Below are positions 30,471-38,347 of a stretch of 52,061 bases of DNA, one piece after another; position 1 is the stretch's first letter, and each line of letters begins with the position of its first letter. Made by a program: the position numbers and the translations under genes. The DNA comes from Vibrio sonorensis (GTDB lineage: Bacteria > Pseudomonadota > Gammaproteobacteria > Enterobacterales > Vibrionaceae): positions 1 through 52,061 of the forward strand of contig NZ_LJJE01000048.1 in NCBI RefSeq assembly GCF_001854765.1. The letters are read 5' to 3'. The notes beneath the pieces were generated by a model. That model was not told where the DNA came from. It saw only the letters and a list, made by a program, of their open reading frames with translations, and searched no databases.

Positions 30471-30484
30471 TTATCATAGACTGG
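30471..30484 (+). promoter_or_regulatory. TTATCATAGACTG motif without an obvious target gene
   Basis: TTATCATAGACTGG lies just past the 3' end of the minus-strand recombinase and points into it as antisense. It is the only intergenic copy that does not face a gene start, which may mean that a gene was replaced by the recombinase/IS insertion. Confidence 0.45.
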
Positions 30485-30489
30485 CAAAA

Positions 30490-31138
30490 TTAGCGTTGGT
30501 TTTCTGGTTCTTTCTCAAAGTACAATTTTTGAATTCGGCAAACTTGAGAAGGACTATAGCCGGTGGCGTCGGCCGTTTCTTTAATAGATAGGCCTTTTTC
30601 TCTTCGGTAGTACAACACCTTTTGATGTCTCTCGATGTCGGCTTGTTTGCCTTTGTACTTACCTAGAGAGTGCGCGCGCTCTATGCCCTGCTTTTGTCTT
30701 TCTCTTCTGCTTGTCCAATCTTTCCTTGAGATGGCCGCGAGAATATCTATCAGCATATTATTGATGGCCGTCAGCATGGCTCTTGTTACTGCATCGTTTT
30801 CAGATAGGCTTTGCCTGATAGTACTTCCCACGAAGTCGGCACATCTAAACTAACGATTTTTAGGCCGCGCTCGTCAATCTGACGTTTCAAGGTTGCCCAG
30901 TCTTCATTGCTAAGGCGCGTCAAACGGTCGATTTGCTCCACCAGCAAGATGTCGTCTTTGTGACTATCTAGCAGCAAGCGGCCTAGTTCTGGTCGTGCTA
31001 ACTGCGTGCCGCTTTCGTTCTCTGTATAGTAACTGGCTATTCGATGGCCGCGCTCTTTCACAAAGTCATCGAGCATCCCTCGTGCTCGTCCTGCAAATTG
31101 ATCGTCTGTTGAAGCTCTTAAATAGCTCTGATGAACAT
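30490..31138 (-). CDS. Serine recombinase/resolvase, two frameshifts in this sequence
   Basis: About 216 residues if one base is restored at 31124 (RC: GCTAT to GCTTAT, giving MFIRAYLRASTDDQ with the catalytic Ser) and one at 30827-30829 (TGGGAAG to TGGGGAAG). Then follow MLDDFVKERGHRIASYYTEN, DDILLVEQIDRLTRLSNEDW, KIVSLDVPTSW, MLTAINNMLIDILAAISRKD and a C-terminal helix-turn-helix (GLSIKETADATGYSPSQVCR). This is the small resolvase/invertase architecture found on plasmids, which resolves multimers or inverts segments. Res-like direct repeats lie directly upstream. Length and motifs are complete once the breaks are repaired. Confidence 0.75.
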
Positions 31139-31150
31139 TATCGCCCTTTC

Positions 31151-31199
31151 CTATCGCATATAGGTTATTGCTTTTAGTCTATCGCATTAAGGTTATAGC
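31151..31199. repeat. Res-like direct repeats upstream of the recombinase
   Basis: Two 21-base copies starting CTATCGCAT and continuing AGGTTAT (31151-31171 and 31179-31199), identical at 18 of 21 positions and 28 bases apart. They start 13 bases before the recombinase start codon. A resolvase usually binds such subsites and represses itself there. Confidence 0.5.
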
Positions 31200-32280
31200 A
31201 TTGGTTTAATGCGTATTTGTAGTAACTATAGCGTAAGAGTGTACCCTTGCGCGACAGGCAAATTTGCTTAATTCGAGACAATTGACGGGAACTTGTGTTT
31301 TTTGCTTGCAGTGATAATCAACCATGCCATATAAAAGAGGGTGCGTATCGAGTGTTATTGTTTAAATTATCCGTTGAATAATTGAGCGGTTTATCATTTC
31401 GCTGGTGGCAGTTGGCGCAATAAGTGGCAAATTTTTAAGACAAATCGAAAAATAAAGACTTCAGCTCACATGCTGAGGCATTCATCAAGGAAATGCACCG
31501 AAACTAGGCCACTTTCTTGCGTGCCAAGTGTTTATAGTCAATTATTTTGCACTTCACCGACAACGCTTTAAATAAGTAGCTAAAATATATCGTCTTTTTC
31601 TATTCAGAACGGCATCTATTTTTACTGTCCGTTTGAGGCTTATGCTTTATAAGTCGATGGGGGGATTATATTGCTGAGCGTATTTGATGGAATTTTATGC
31701 GAACCATCCCTTTATTGAGTAGGTGAAAAAATAACTAAAGAGTGGTTAACTAAGTACGAAATAACAATAATGTAAATAAGAGCGCCGTAGCCTTTAGAAA
31801 TGTTTGACCTAGCACGTCATTTCTCTAAAAATACGCGACAATATCTCTAAGGTTGCGCTTTGAATAACACAAAATAATAAACCATGCGCTTGAGGAAATT
31901 TCTAGGTGCGTGAGTTGGCTAGTGCAGCTAAAAAAAAGTCCTCAGCTGATTTCTGAGGACTCCATTTACCATGAATAGAAAAAAGGAGGGCGTCATAGAC
32001 AGGTAGACTATTATTTAATTTAAACGAACACACGCATAAATTAAAAAGCCCTCATAACCGTCCTGCTTGGGGGCTTTTTTTTACCTGTAAACAGGCGAGC
32101 CCCTTCTCGTGTTTACCATTGTCTCTTTTTCTCAGGCTTTTATCCAACCTTCTTTACTCGTAAGTGAGCAATTAATCACTTATCTTTAAGTATAGAGCTG
32201 TCAATAAAATTCAACCGTTTAAATAGTTTTCCTTTTTAGCAAAAACAGTGATAAATATCACTTTACAATCATTTTAAGTG
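31200..32280. other. Gene-poor AT-rich stretch
   Basis: No ORF in this 1.1 kb has coding character. It contains one Chi octamer (31401), a minus-strand terminator GTCCTCAG/CTGAGGAC (31938-31960) and a plus-strand terminator ending in T8 (32043-32080). The lower GC and absence of phage-like genes suggest foreign or decayed DNA brought in with the recombinase or the IS element. Confidence 0.5.
32043..32082 (+). terminator. Terminator with T8 tract
   Basis: AAAAAGCCC (32043-32051) pairs with GGGCTTTTT (from 32071). Confidence 0.65.
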
Positions 32281-32417
32281 TGGCATTATCTCACCACACC
32301 AAGAAGGCCACCATATCGGCAGGCCATAGCTGGAGACCAGCACTATGAGTGACTACTCACCACCCTAATCGGGCGATGCTTCTTATTTCGTTAGCCGTTG
32401 CTCGATAGTATCGAGAC
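32281..32417 (-). ncRNA. Candidate omega RNA / right end of the IS605-type element
   Basis: Immediately after the tnpB stop, the minus-strand RNA would contain compact hairpins: GAGT-AGTC-ACTC (32347-32358) and GCTGG-TCT-CCAGC (32329-32341), plus a GGCC...GGCC stem (32306-32325). TnpB guide RNAs are made from this position, with the guide lying beyond the element end. The exact end is not fixed. Confidence 0.45.
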
Positions 32418-33560
32418 TTACGCAGCTTCCATAAGCAGAGACGATCGTCCAACCGCCTTTAATTCTAGAATGCCTTTATCACGGATATTAAGGGCGGCGT
32501 TTAAGTCGCGATCTATATCCGTAGTGCCGCAAGACGGGCAATCCCATTTGCGAACTGATAAGGGCATTTCTTCCATTTTATGACCGCAACAATGACAAGT
32601 TTTAGAGCTTGCATACCACTGGTCGAGCTTCACTAGGTGTTTACCTTGCCCTTTCAGTTTGTACTCCAACTTAACAACAAAGCTATGCCATGAGGCATCT
32701 GCTATGTGTTTCGCTAGTTTGCGGTTTTTCATCATATTTGCTGATTTCAATGTCTCAACTATCACTGCTTGGTTTTCGTCAACGAGAGTTCGAGAGAGTT
32801 TGTGTTGAAAATCAGCGCGAGCATTCGCTACCTTTTCATGGCATTTAGCCACAAGCATTCGAGCTTTCGCACGATTGGCACTGCCTTTTACCTTGCGTGA
32901 TAGCTGACGCTGTTTACGCCTGAGGTTCTTCTCAGCACGTTTTACAAATCTTGGGTTGGCGGTTTTTCTGCCATTGGATTCAATCGCAAAGTGAGACAAG
33001 CCTAGATCGATACCTGTTACCTTGCTCACCGTATGAATCAGGCTAGGCGCTTCTAGCTCATCATCAACAAGGATGGATGCGTAAAACTTGCCTGTTTTGC
33101 TCAGGCTTACAGTAATGCTCTTAACCTTGCCTGTAATTTCTCGGTGAATGTTCGCCTTAACAGGTTTCATTTTCGGAAGCTTAATCGAACCATCAAGAAC
33201 ATTTACGCCTACACAGTGGTAGCTAGATTGCTTGCCGTGCCTACGCTTAAATTGTGGGTACTTGGCTTTCAACTTCGGATTAAAGAAGTTATCGAATGCT
33301 TGGTGTAGGTTGATTACCGATTGTTGTAAAGCGATTGAATCATATTGCTTCAACCAGTGGTATTTGCGTGATTTTTTGGCAACAGCAAGTAATGGTTTTA
33401 TGTCCTTTTTAGGGTTCAGTGTTACACCATGCTTGCGGTACATGTGAGACTTCAAATGCAAAGCTTTGTTATACGCAAAGCGCACAGCACCAAACTGAGC
33501 TATTAGAAACTCAGTTTGATCTTGTGTTGGATAAATGCGTACTTTTGTTGCTCTTAACAT
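32418..33560 (-). CDS. tnpB: TnpB RNA-guided nuclease (IS605 OrfB family)
   Basis: A 380-residue protein. The N-terminal helix-turn-helix domain starts MLRATKVRIYPTQDQTEFLI and AVRFAYNKALHLKSHMYRKH. The RuvC motifs are complete: GIDLGLSHFAIESNG (Asp), AVIVETLKSANMMKN (Glu) and DIDRDLNAALNIRDKG (Asp). The zinc ribbon is CHCCGHKMEEM ... CPSCG. TnpB is the ancestor of Cas12 and cuts DNA guided by an omega RNA from the element's end, which helps the IS to be retained. All active residues are present. Confidence 0.92.
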   Translation of the reverse strand: MLRATKVRIYPTQDQTEFLIAQFGAVRFAYNKALHLKSHMYRKHGVTLNPKKDIKPLLAVAKKSRKYHWLKQYDSIALQQSVINLHQAFDNFFNPKLKAKYPQFKRRHGKQSSYHCVGVNVLDGSIKLPKMKPVKANIHREITGKVKSITVSLSKTGKFYASILVDDELEAPSLIHTVSKVTGIDLGLSHFAIESNGRKTANPRFVKRAEKNLRRKQRQLSRKVKGSANRAKARMLVAKCHEKVANARADFQHKLSRTLVDENQAVIVETLKSANMMKNRKLAKHIADASWHSFVVKLEYKLKGQGKHLVKLDQWYASSKTCHCCGHKMEEMPLSVRKWDCPSCGTTDIDRDLNAALNIRDKGILELKAVGRSSLLMEAA

Positions 33561-33617
33561 TTTCAGTGCTCATGTGTATAATGCCCGTATTCTATTGCTT
33601 GAATCGAGGTTTGTAAA

Positions 33618-34046
33618 GTGAGTGTGTTTGATAATGGTCAGCTTAATGGCTATCTCAAGAAAAGGCATAGTGTTAGTAAATTGGTAGTGCATTTAGTGTT
33701 TACAACGAAATATAGACGCAAGTTGTTTACTGGAATTATGATCGAACAATTAAGGGAGGCTTTTGAATCGGCTTGTGCAAAACTTGAGTGTGAATTGATA
33801 GAGATGGATGGCGAGCAAGATCACGTTCATTTACTGATAGCATACCCACCAAAGTTGTCAGTGAGCGTAATGGTTAACAACCTTAAATCCATTTCATCGA
33901 GAATGTTGCGATTGCAGAATACACACCTAACAAGGCAAAGTAAAAGTTCGGCTTTATGGTCACGTTCTTACTTTGCTTGTACGGCAGGAGGTGCAACAAT
34001 CGAAACATTAAAGGCTTATGTAGAAAGCCAGACTACACCAGATTAA
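33618..34046 (+). CDS. tnpA: TnpA, Y1 HUH transposase (IS200/IS605 family)
   Basis: A 142-residue protein from GTG 33618. The HUH motif is DHVHLLIAYPP and the catalytic Tyr sits in ETLKAYVESQ; VSKLVVHLVFTTKYRRKLFT is the usual N-terminal strand-helix. It moves the element as single-stranded circles and inserts it 3' of a short target. It starts 57 bases from tnpB in the opposite direction. Confidence 0.9.
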   Translation: MSVFDNGQLNGYLKKRHSVSKLVVHLVFTTKYRRKLFTGIMIEQLREAFESACAKLECELIEMDGEQDHVHLLIAYPPKLSVSVMVNNLKSISSRMLRLQNTHLTRQSKSSALWSRSYFACTAGGATIETLKAYVESQTTPD

Positions 34047-34186
34047 GCCGCTTTGCGTCTTACGCCTTATATCCCCGCCCGATTGGACGAGGGTTTACGA
34101 CGAAATTGCTAAAGACTTTAAAGGTAAGTATTATCGGTAGGTCAATATAAGATTAACATAAAAAAACAACGTCTAGAGAGGGTGTA

Positions 34187-34423
34187 GTGTTTTGTTCAGA
34201 AACCCAGTTAGAGACTCTTTTTAAGCTTTACAGCCAGCGAGAGCTTACCGAAAAAATGAGAGAGGCCATTCGCTATCATAATAATGGCGGGTGGAGCGGG
34301 GCAAGCTCAGCGGCCAGAGCAGGCGTAAGTGAGAATGCGCTAAGACGTGCTATTGGCAGGCTCAGAGCGGCGCACAATACGATTTTACAAGGCTATGGGA
34401 ATTACACTGTTCGAGATAGTTAA
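34187..34423 (+). CDS. TrfB/KorA-like helix-turn-helix regulator
   Basis: A 78-residue protein from GTG 34187 with AGAGGG six bases upstream. Residues 10-60 (LFKLYSQRELTEKMREAIRY, SGASSAARAGVSENALRRAI) resemble the KorA/TrfB DNA-binding domain used by plasmids to repress backbone operons. Immediately downstream, before the next gene, is the perfect palindrome TAGTGATATTTCACTA, a possible operator. It is the first phage gene right of the IS element. Confidence 0.6.
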   Translation: MFCSETQLETLFKLYSQRELTEKMREAIRYHNNGGWSGASSAARAGVSENALRRAIGRLRAAHNTILQGYGNYTVRDS

Positions 34424-34478
34424 AAGCCGTCAGGAAATGGCGGCAAAAACGGGCAGCTTTTTAGTTGAGTTGCTGATA

Positions 34479-34494
34479 TAGTGATATTTCACTA
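34479..34494. promoter_or_regulatory. Palindrome TAGTGATATTTCACTA
   Basis: A 16-base inverted repeat (TAGTGA-TATT-TCACTA) between the KorA-like gene and the next gene, 57 bases before the latter's ATG. Candidate operator. Confidence 0.5.
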
Positions 34495-34550
34495 CTATTT
34501 TTTAATCTAAGTAAGGTCTGGCTTCAGCCTTGACCGTGATGGGGAATTCC

Positions 34551-35198
34551 ATGAGTATTAAAACAGTTCGCCGTACTAATGTAACGGCTATCAAAAAAAT
34601 TCTATCTAAATCTCTTATCATTGTGCGCTTTGAATCTGGTGCTCACCACGTTTCATCGCAAGATGAGTTTCTAGAGGCGCTAGGCTACAAAACCGCAGAA
34701 CTCACCACGAGAGAGAACGCCAAAGGCGTTTATCAGCTCACCATGCGCATTGGTACGGGTTATTCCTTTCATGCCTACCTTGATTTAGACAAAGCTAAAG
34801 AGAAGCTCCCTGAAAGCCTTTTTTTAGGCGGTAAGTTTAAGCATAAGGTGATTGATGTTCTTATTACAGAATCGAGCATTGATGCTTTTGAGGAAGGCGA
34901 CGAGCTAACCATTTCTCGCTTTGAAAGCCTTTGTTACCAGCAAGTAATGAGCAACTTTAACCAAGCCGCTGAAGTGTGTGTGCTGGTCAATTTCGCCAAC
35001 GGCCATGAACAACCTTTTTATCTTAAACTGTCGATGTTTGGTGATGATAGTTGCCTTGGCTTGGCTGATCGAATTGATAAAGACATCTCAGACCTTGATT
35101 GTGATGACGCTTTTGAAGAGTACGAAAGCGAGAATGATTTAGATACCTACTTTTTTCTTAAGCACTTTAAAGAGCAATACAGTCTGGAGCACGCTTGA
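34551..35198 (+). CDS. Unknown 215-residue protein
   Basis: Start taken at ATG 34551 (GGGGA, five bases upstream; in-frame TTG 34530 and ATG 34539 are possible). Beta-rich N-terminus (NVTAIKKILSKSLIIVRFES, GVYQLTMRIGTGYSFHAYLD) and a strongly acidic C-terminus (DKDISDLDCDDAFEEYESEN). The stop overlaps the next ATG. No family recognised. Confidence 0.55.
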   Translation: MSIKTVRRTNVTAIKKILSKSLIIVRFESGAHHVSSQDEFLEALGYKTAELTTRENAKGVYQLTMRIGTGYSFHAYLDLDKAKEKLPESLFLGGKFKHKVIDVLITESSIDAFEEGDELTISRFESLCYQQVMSNFNQAAEVCVLVNFANGHEQPFYLKLSMFGDDSCLGLADRIDKDISDLDCDDAFEEYESENDLDTYFFLKHFKEQYSLEHA

Positions 35199-35521
35199 TG
35201 CAAACCTTTATCTCATTAGAAGACATCGCAAAAATCATTGATGATCCAGAAGTGCCGCAAGCGTTCTTGTTGCCGTATCGGTCAACTGACAATCGAAAGG
35301 CAGTAGTATGGCGCGCGCCAACTGGGACAGACTTGCGAAAGATTGTCGAAAATACAGGTAAAAGCTGGTCTGAGCTGGCGTTAGCGTGTGGGCTTAATAC
35401 GGGTAATCTTAAAAAATGGATGAAGTATACAGGCGAGAAGCAAAATAATGTCCACCCCATCCCCTACCTTGCGTTTAAAGAAATTTGCTTGATAGCGCTA
35501 AAAAAGATAAGTGATTCGTAG
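35198..35521 (+). CDS. Helix-turn-helix regulator
   Basis: About 107 residues from ATG 35198, whose first base is the last base of the previous stop. The C-terminal half has a helix-turn-helix pattern (SWSELALACGLNTGNLKKWM), and the N-terminus (ISLEDIAKIIDDPEVPQAFL) resembles plasmid/ICE regulators that precede transfer or late operons. A strong terminator follows, then the late tail operon, so a late-gene regulator is plausible. Confidence 0.55.
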   Translation: MQTFISLEDIAKIIDDPEVPQAFLLPYRSTDNRKAVVWRAPTGTDLRKIVENTGKSWSELALACGLNTGNLKKWMKYTGEKQNNVHPIPYLAFKEICLIALKKISDS

Positions 35522-35605
35522 AACCTTTGCTTTTTTAAAGGTATTGGTTTCTAATGCAGTCCTAGCCAATTGACGTTAGTTACCTTTTGATACTTTAACA
35601 GCTCG

Positions 35606-35635
35606 CCCCTAGTTCCCTGCTAGGGGTTCTTTTTT
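35606..35635 (+). terminator. Terminator before the tail operon
   Basis: CCCCTAG (35606-35612) pairs with CTAGGGG (35620-35626), then TTCTTTTTT. The T tract runs into the TTATCATAGA motif. Confidence 0.8.
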
Positions 35636-35647
35636 ATCATAGATTGA
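35634..35647 (+). promoter_or_regulatory. TTATCATAGA motif upstream of the tail/baseplate operon
   Basis: TTATCATAGATTGA, the same variant as before the portal gene, followed by ACATTTTTATC; the next gene starts at 35702. Confidence 0.55.
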
Positions 35648-35701
35648 ACATTTTTATCTCACTATAAATACTATAGCCATTCTTTCAAGTTGGAATGGTC
35701 A

Positions 35702-36280
35702 ATGAATCGTACGCTCTGCACCTTATCAATTTTAAACAACAAAGTTCATTTCATATTGGGACGATACCTAAACGGAAGGCTCTACATTAAAGAGTCCTTT
35801 GAAGTTCGTGATGAGGTGAGCGATAGCGGCGTAGTTGCATCAAGAAGTGACAAGATTAAATCTTTACTTTCTGACCAGTCCAGCAAAGGGGTGGCAGTAT
35901 ATGTAGATGAAGCCGTACCCAAGTTTTCTGAAAACTACGACCATTCCCCGCTAATTTTCAGTGAAAATTCAGTTATCAACGACGCTCTGAGAAGCTACTT
36001 TGATTTAGAGTCAAGCCAAAGCATAGTCTGGGGTGAAGGCGCAAGAGTTATCAATGCAACATCCATAGCGCAATCAACGATTGACGATAAAGGCAAGGCG
36101 TCATTCTCTATTAATGCTCCTGAGTTAAGCGCCAGCGTTTGCGCAATGCTGCTTATGTGTTACCACGCCACCAATTGCGACCTTACCGATATTTCCTACC
36201 TTAAAAAACTGAGAGTCTTGCGAGAGCAAAGCCGGAGCCAGAGCGCGACTTTTCGCAGTAGGAGGCGCAGGAAGTGGTAG
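35702..36280 (+). CDS. Unknown structural-type protein
   Basis: About 192 residues from ATG 35702 (TTG 35690 is an alternative). Beta-rich with a basic C-terminal tail (RSRRRRKW). It contains palindrome copy 8 inside its coding sequence (LIFSEN codons). First gene of the ten-gene tail operon and overlaps the next start. Probable minor virion or assembly protein. Confidence 0.55.
   Translation: MNRTLCTLSILNNKVHFILGRYLNGRLYIKESFEVRDEVSDSGVVASRSDKIKSLLSDQSSKGVAVYVDEAVPKFSENYDHSPLIFSENSVINDALRSYFDLESSQSIVWGEGARVINATSIAQSTIDDKGKASFSINAPELSASVCAMLLMCYHATNCDLTDISYLKKLRVLREQSRSQSATFRSRRRRKW
35953..35969. repeat. Dispersed palindrome, copy 8, inside a coding sequence
   Basis: Perfect AATTTTCAGTGAAAATT within the 35702-36280 gene. 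Confidence 0.7.
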
Positions 36281-36597
36281 ATCCTAGACTGTCTGACTTG
36301 TCCATTGATGACCATATCTGGAGGGGAAAGCTGTATCGCCTCATCAGGGAGTACATTAAAAAGGGCGAAAACGTCATTAAGTACGAAGTCAAAGAAGACG
36401 AGCAAACCCGCCCTGATTTACTGGCTTATCGTGCTTATGGTCATGCTGGCTTGCGCTGGGTGGCGGTGCTGGCGTCTAACAATGATGATGAGTTCTCCCC
36501 GTTACCTGTTGGCTATCGTCTGGTACTTCCGCCCGTTCAAGTGATCCGCACCTTTATCCGTGAAGTAAAGGAAGAGTATGCCTCGTCCCAAGTTTAA
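36274..36597 (+). CDS. Small late-operon protein, baseplate-type
   Basis: A 107-residue protein starting at GTG overlapping the previous stop. The pattern SIDDHIWRGKLYRLIREYIK, RPDLLAYRAYGHAGLRWVAV, YRLVLPPVQVIRTFIREVK resembles small T4 gp53-like baseplate wedge proteins (LAYRxYGxxxLxWVxxxxN). It overlaps the next gene by 20 bases. The gp53-like call is by pattern only. Confidence 0.55.
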   Translation: MVDPRLSDLSIDDHIWRGKLYRLIREYIKKGENVIKYEVKEDEQTRPDLLAYRAYGHAGLRWVAVLASNNDDEFSPLPVGYRLVLPPVQVIRTFIREVKEEYASSQV

Positions 36598-37783
36598 CCT
36601 AGAGCGCAAAGATAACGGACTTCCCAAGACGGCGGGGCTTAGCCCTACGCAATGGCTGCGAGCGTTCAATATCATCCAAAAGGAAGATGCTACGCGCCGT
36701 AGGAGCGCGAGGAATGCCATTCCTCGAAACTTTGCGACGTTAACCAACAAGCAGCTAGCGGAACTAGGCAGACGAAACGGCGGATTAGGCGGCGCGTTTA
36801 CGCGCGACGACCTGATAGATATGAAGCGCCAATCTGACCGGATAAAAAAAGAGTTCGGCTCCGGCAATGCGGGTATTCATATTCATCAGATTGTATCGAG
36901 TTCCCGCGCTATCGACATTAAGCGCGCTAACAATCAGGTCAATGATGGATCGGGCATTACCACGGCGAACATGGTCAAGATTAAAAACAACTTGTTTATT
37001 TGGTCGGTGGATGCGTCAGAGAAGAACGGAGCCGATCACCATCAGGTAAAAATTCGGTTCGAAGGTTGGGACGAGGCGCTAAATCAACTCACCGACAACC
37101 GTAGAGAAAACATGCGCCTTGTTAAATCAGTTATCAAGGGGCGGATCTCTTTCGATTGCTCTTGCGGTCGCCATCAATACTGGTATCGGTACAAAGCAAC
37201 GGCGGGTAACTATTGCGTTGCTCCGCCTAAAGAATTTAGCCCACCAATGCAAACCAATGCCACGCTTACAGGTGTTGCCTGTAAGCACGTTTTGCTGGTG
37301 GTAAAGAAAATTAGTTCTCCCACCTTTGCTAATAGGCTGCTTGTTGAGATGGAAAGGCAAGCTAAGAGGATTGGTTTTGCTGACGATCGTAAAAACGCCA
37401 AGGTGTTTGATGAGCAAGAAATCAAGAATCAGCGCAAAGGGCGCAAAGGTAAGATTGATTATGAAAAGTTCCGCAAAGAGCACGAGCGTTACCTAAACGC
37501 GCAACGAGCTATCAAGCAGAAGAAAAAAGATGAAGCCAGCAAGGCAGAGCGCCAAGATCTGAGAAAGGCTAGGGCAGCGCTAACCAGAAAAGGCAAGGCG
37601 CTGGAGCAAGAGCGACAAAGAAATCGCGATCTCATCAAGCTGGTTCACGCTGGCAATGTTGCCACCTTTAGGGGGCAAATCTCAGACAAGGCCATTATTA
37701 AGAAAACGGCGGAGTCAGTCAGTAATGCGATAGGTAAGCCAATTAAACCCGCACAAGTAGAGAAAATTATTCATGGTAAATAG
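36578..37783 (+). CDS. Late-operon protein with SWIM-like zinc site
   Basis: A 401-residue basic protein. Residues 188-250 carry SFDCSCGRHQYWYRY, a loop, and GVACKHVLLVVKKI: a C-x-C ... C-x-H spacing that fits a SWIM zinc finger. The C-terminal 120 residues form a Lys/Arg-rich coiled coil (KDEASKAERQDLRKARAALT). It lies inside the tail operon, overlapping both neighbours, so it is likely a structural or assembly factor rather than a nucleic-acid enzyme. Confidence 0.6.
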   Translation: MPRPKFNLERKDNGLPKTAGLSPTQWLRAFNIIQKEDATRRRSARNAIPRNFATLTNKQLAELGRRNGGLGGAFTRDDLIDMKRQSDRIKKEFGSGNAGIHIHQIVSSSRAIDIKRANNQVNDGSGITTANMVKIKNNLFIWSVDASEKNGADHHQVKIRFEGWDEALNQLTDNRRENMRLVKSVIKGRISFDCSCGRHQYWYRYKATAGNYCVAPPKEFSPPMQTNATLTGVACKHVLLVVKKISSPTFANRLLVEMERQAKRIGFADDRKNAKVFDEQEIKNQRKGRKGKIDYEKFRKEHERYLNAQRAIKQKKKDEASKAERQDLRKARAALTRKGKALEQERQRNRDLIKLVHAGNVATFRGQISDKAIIKKTAESVSNAIGKPIKPAQVEKIIHGK

Positions 37784-38339
37784 CACGCCAAAAAAGAACC
37801 GTTTTCAGTCCCATTCGCCGCTAAACAACATGGTGAGCGAAGACTGGAAAGCCTCTATTTTGCTCGATCCTGATAACTGGGATGCTCAGCTTTATATCCC
37901 TATCCCACAAACAGAGGCCAGCGACGAGTCTGATTTTAGAGATTTGGATACGAACCAGAAAGTGATCGAGTACGCCGACCCTATCCCTGTTAAATGTGCA
38001 GACATCAACGAGCCGACACAACGGATTATGGAGAACTCTGGCGAGTATCTACTAAGTAACGGTGAAAGCGTGCTCACCGTGCGGATAGGCCATGACCCTG
38101 TACCAGATGGATCAAGCATTAGCTGGTTAGAGGATAAGGGGAACGGCAAAACAACAGAGGTCACTTGGTACGTGCAGCAGTCGCGTGGTATTGGGGTGCA
38201 AAGCTCGATGAAAGTATATGACCTCATTTTATCGCTTGACTCTGACCAAGAACTTGATGCGCCGGATGAGCTGGTAACCAGTTCGGTGATCACTAATGAA
38301 GAAATTGACGCACTGACAGATCCGACGCTTTTCGAATAA
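37773..38339 (+). CDS. Unknown late-operon protein
   Basis: A 188-residue acidic protein overlapping the previous gene by 11 bases. The central part is beta-rich (ESVLTVRIGHDPVPDGSSIS, TEVTWYVQQSRGIGVQSSMK). Probable baseplate or tail-completion component by position; no family recognised. Confidence 0.55.
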   Translation: MVNSTPKKNRFQSHSPLNNMVSEDWKASILLDPDNWDAQLYIPIPQTEASDESDFRDLDTNQKVIEYADPIPVKCADINEPTQRIMENSGEYLLSNGESVLTVRIGHDPVPDGSSISWLEDKGNGKTTEVTWYVQQSRGIGVQSSMKVYDLILSLDSDQELDAPDELVTSSVITNEEIDALTDPTLFE

Positions 38340-38347
38340 GGTGAGAA

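Larger units (their letters stand above)
32281..34140. mobile_element. IS605-type insertion sequence (divergent tnpA and tnpB)
   Basis: tnpB (-) and tnpA (+) are divergent with 57 bases between their starts, so both 3' ends face the element ends as in IS605. Both proteins are full length with complete catalytic motifs, so the insertion looks recent. The boundaries are approximate: the right end lies in the hairpin-rich DNA left of 32417, and the left end lies just beyond tnpA, where CGCCCGATT (34077) echoes CGCCCGATT read on the minus strand near 32370. Confidence 0.65.

Noticed and set aside
30364..30591. 75-codon plus-strand ORF between the repeat array and the recombinase
   Set aside because: Its second half is antisense to the recombinase 3' end and it runs across a regulatory motif; no ribosome binding site or domain. 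The first 35 codons could be real, but support is weak.
33558..33575. Palindrome-like ATTTTCAGTGCTCAT between tnpB and tnpA
   Set aside because: Only the left half matches the 17-bp palindrome and it belongs to the IS element.
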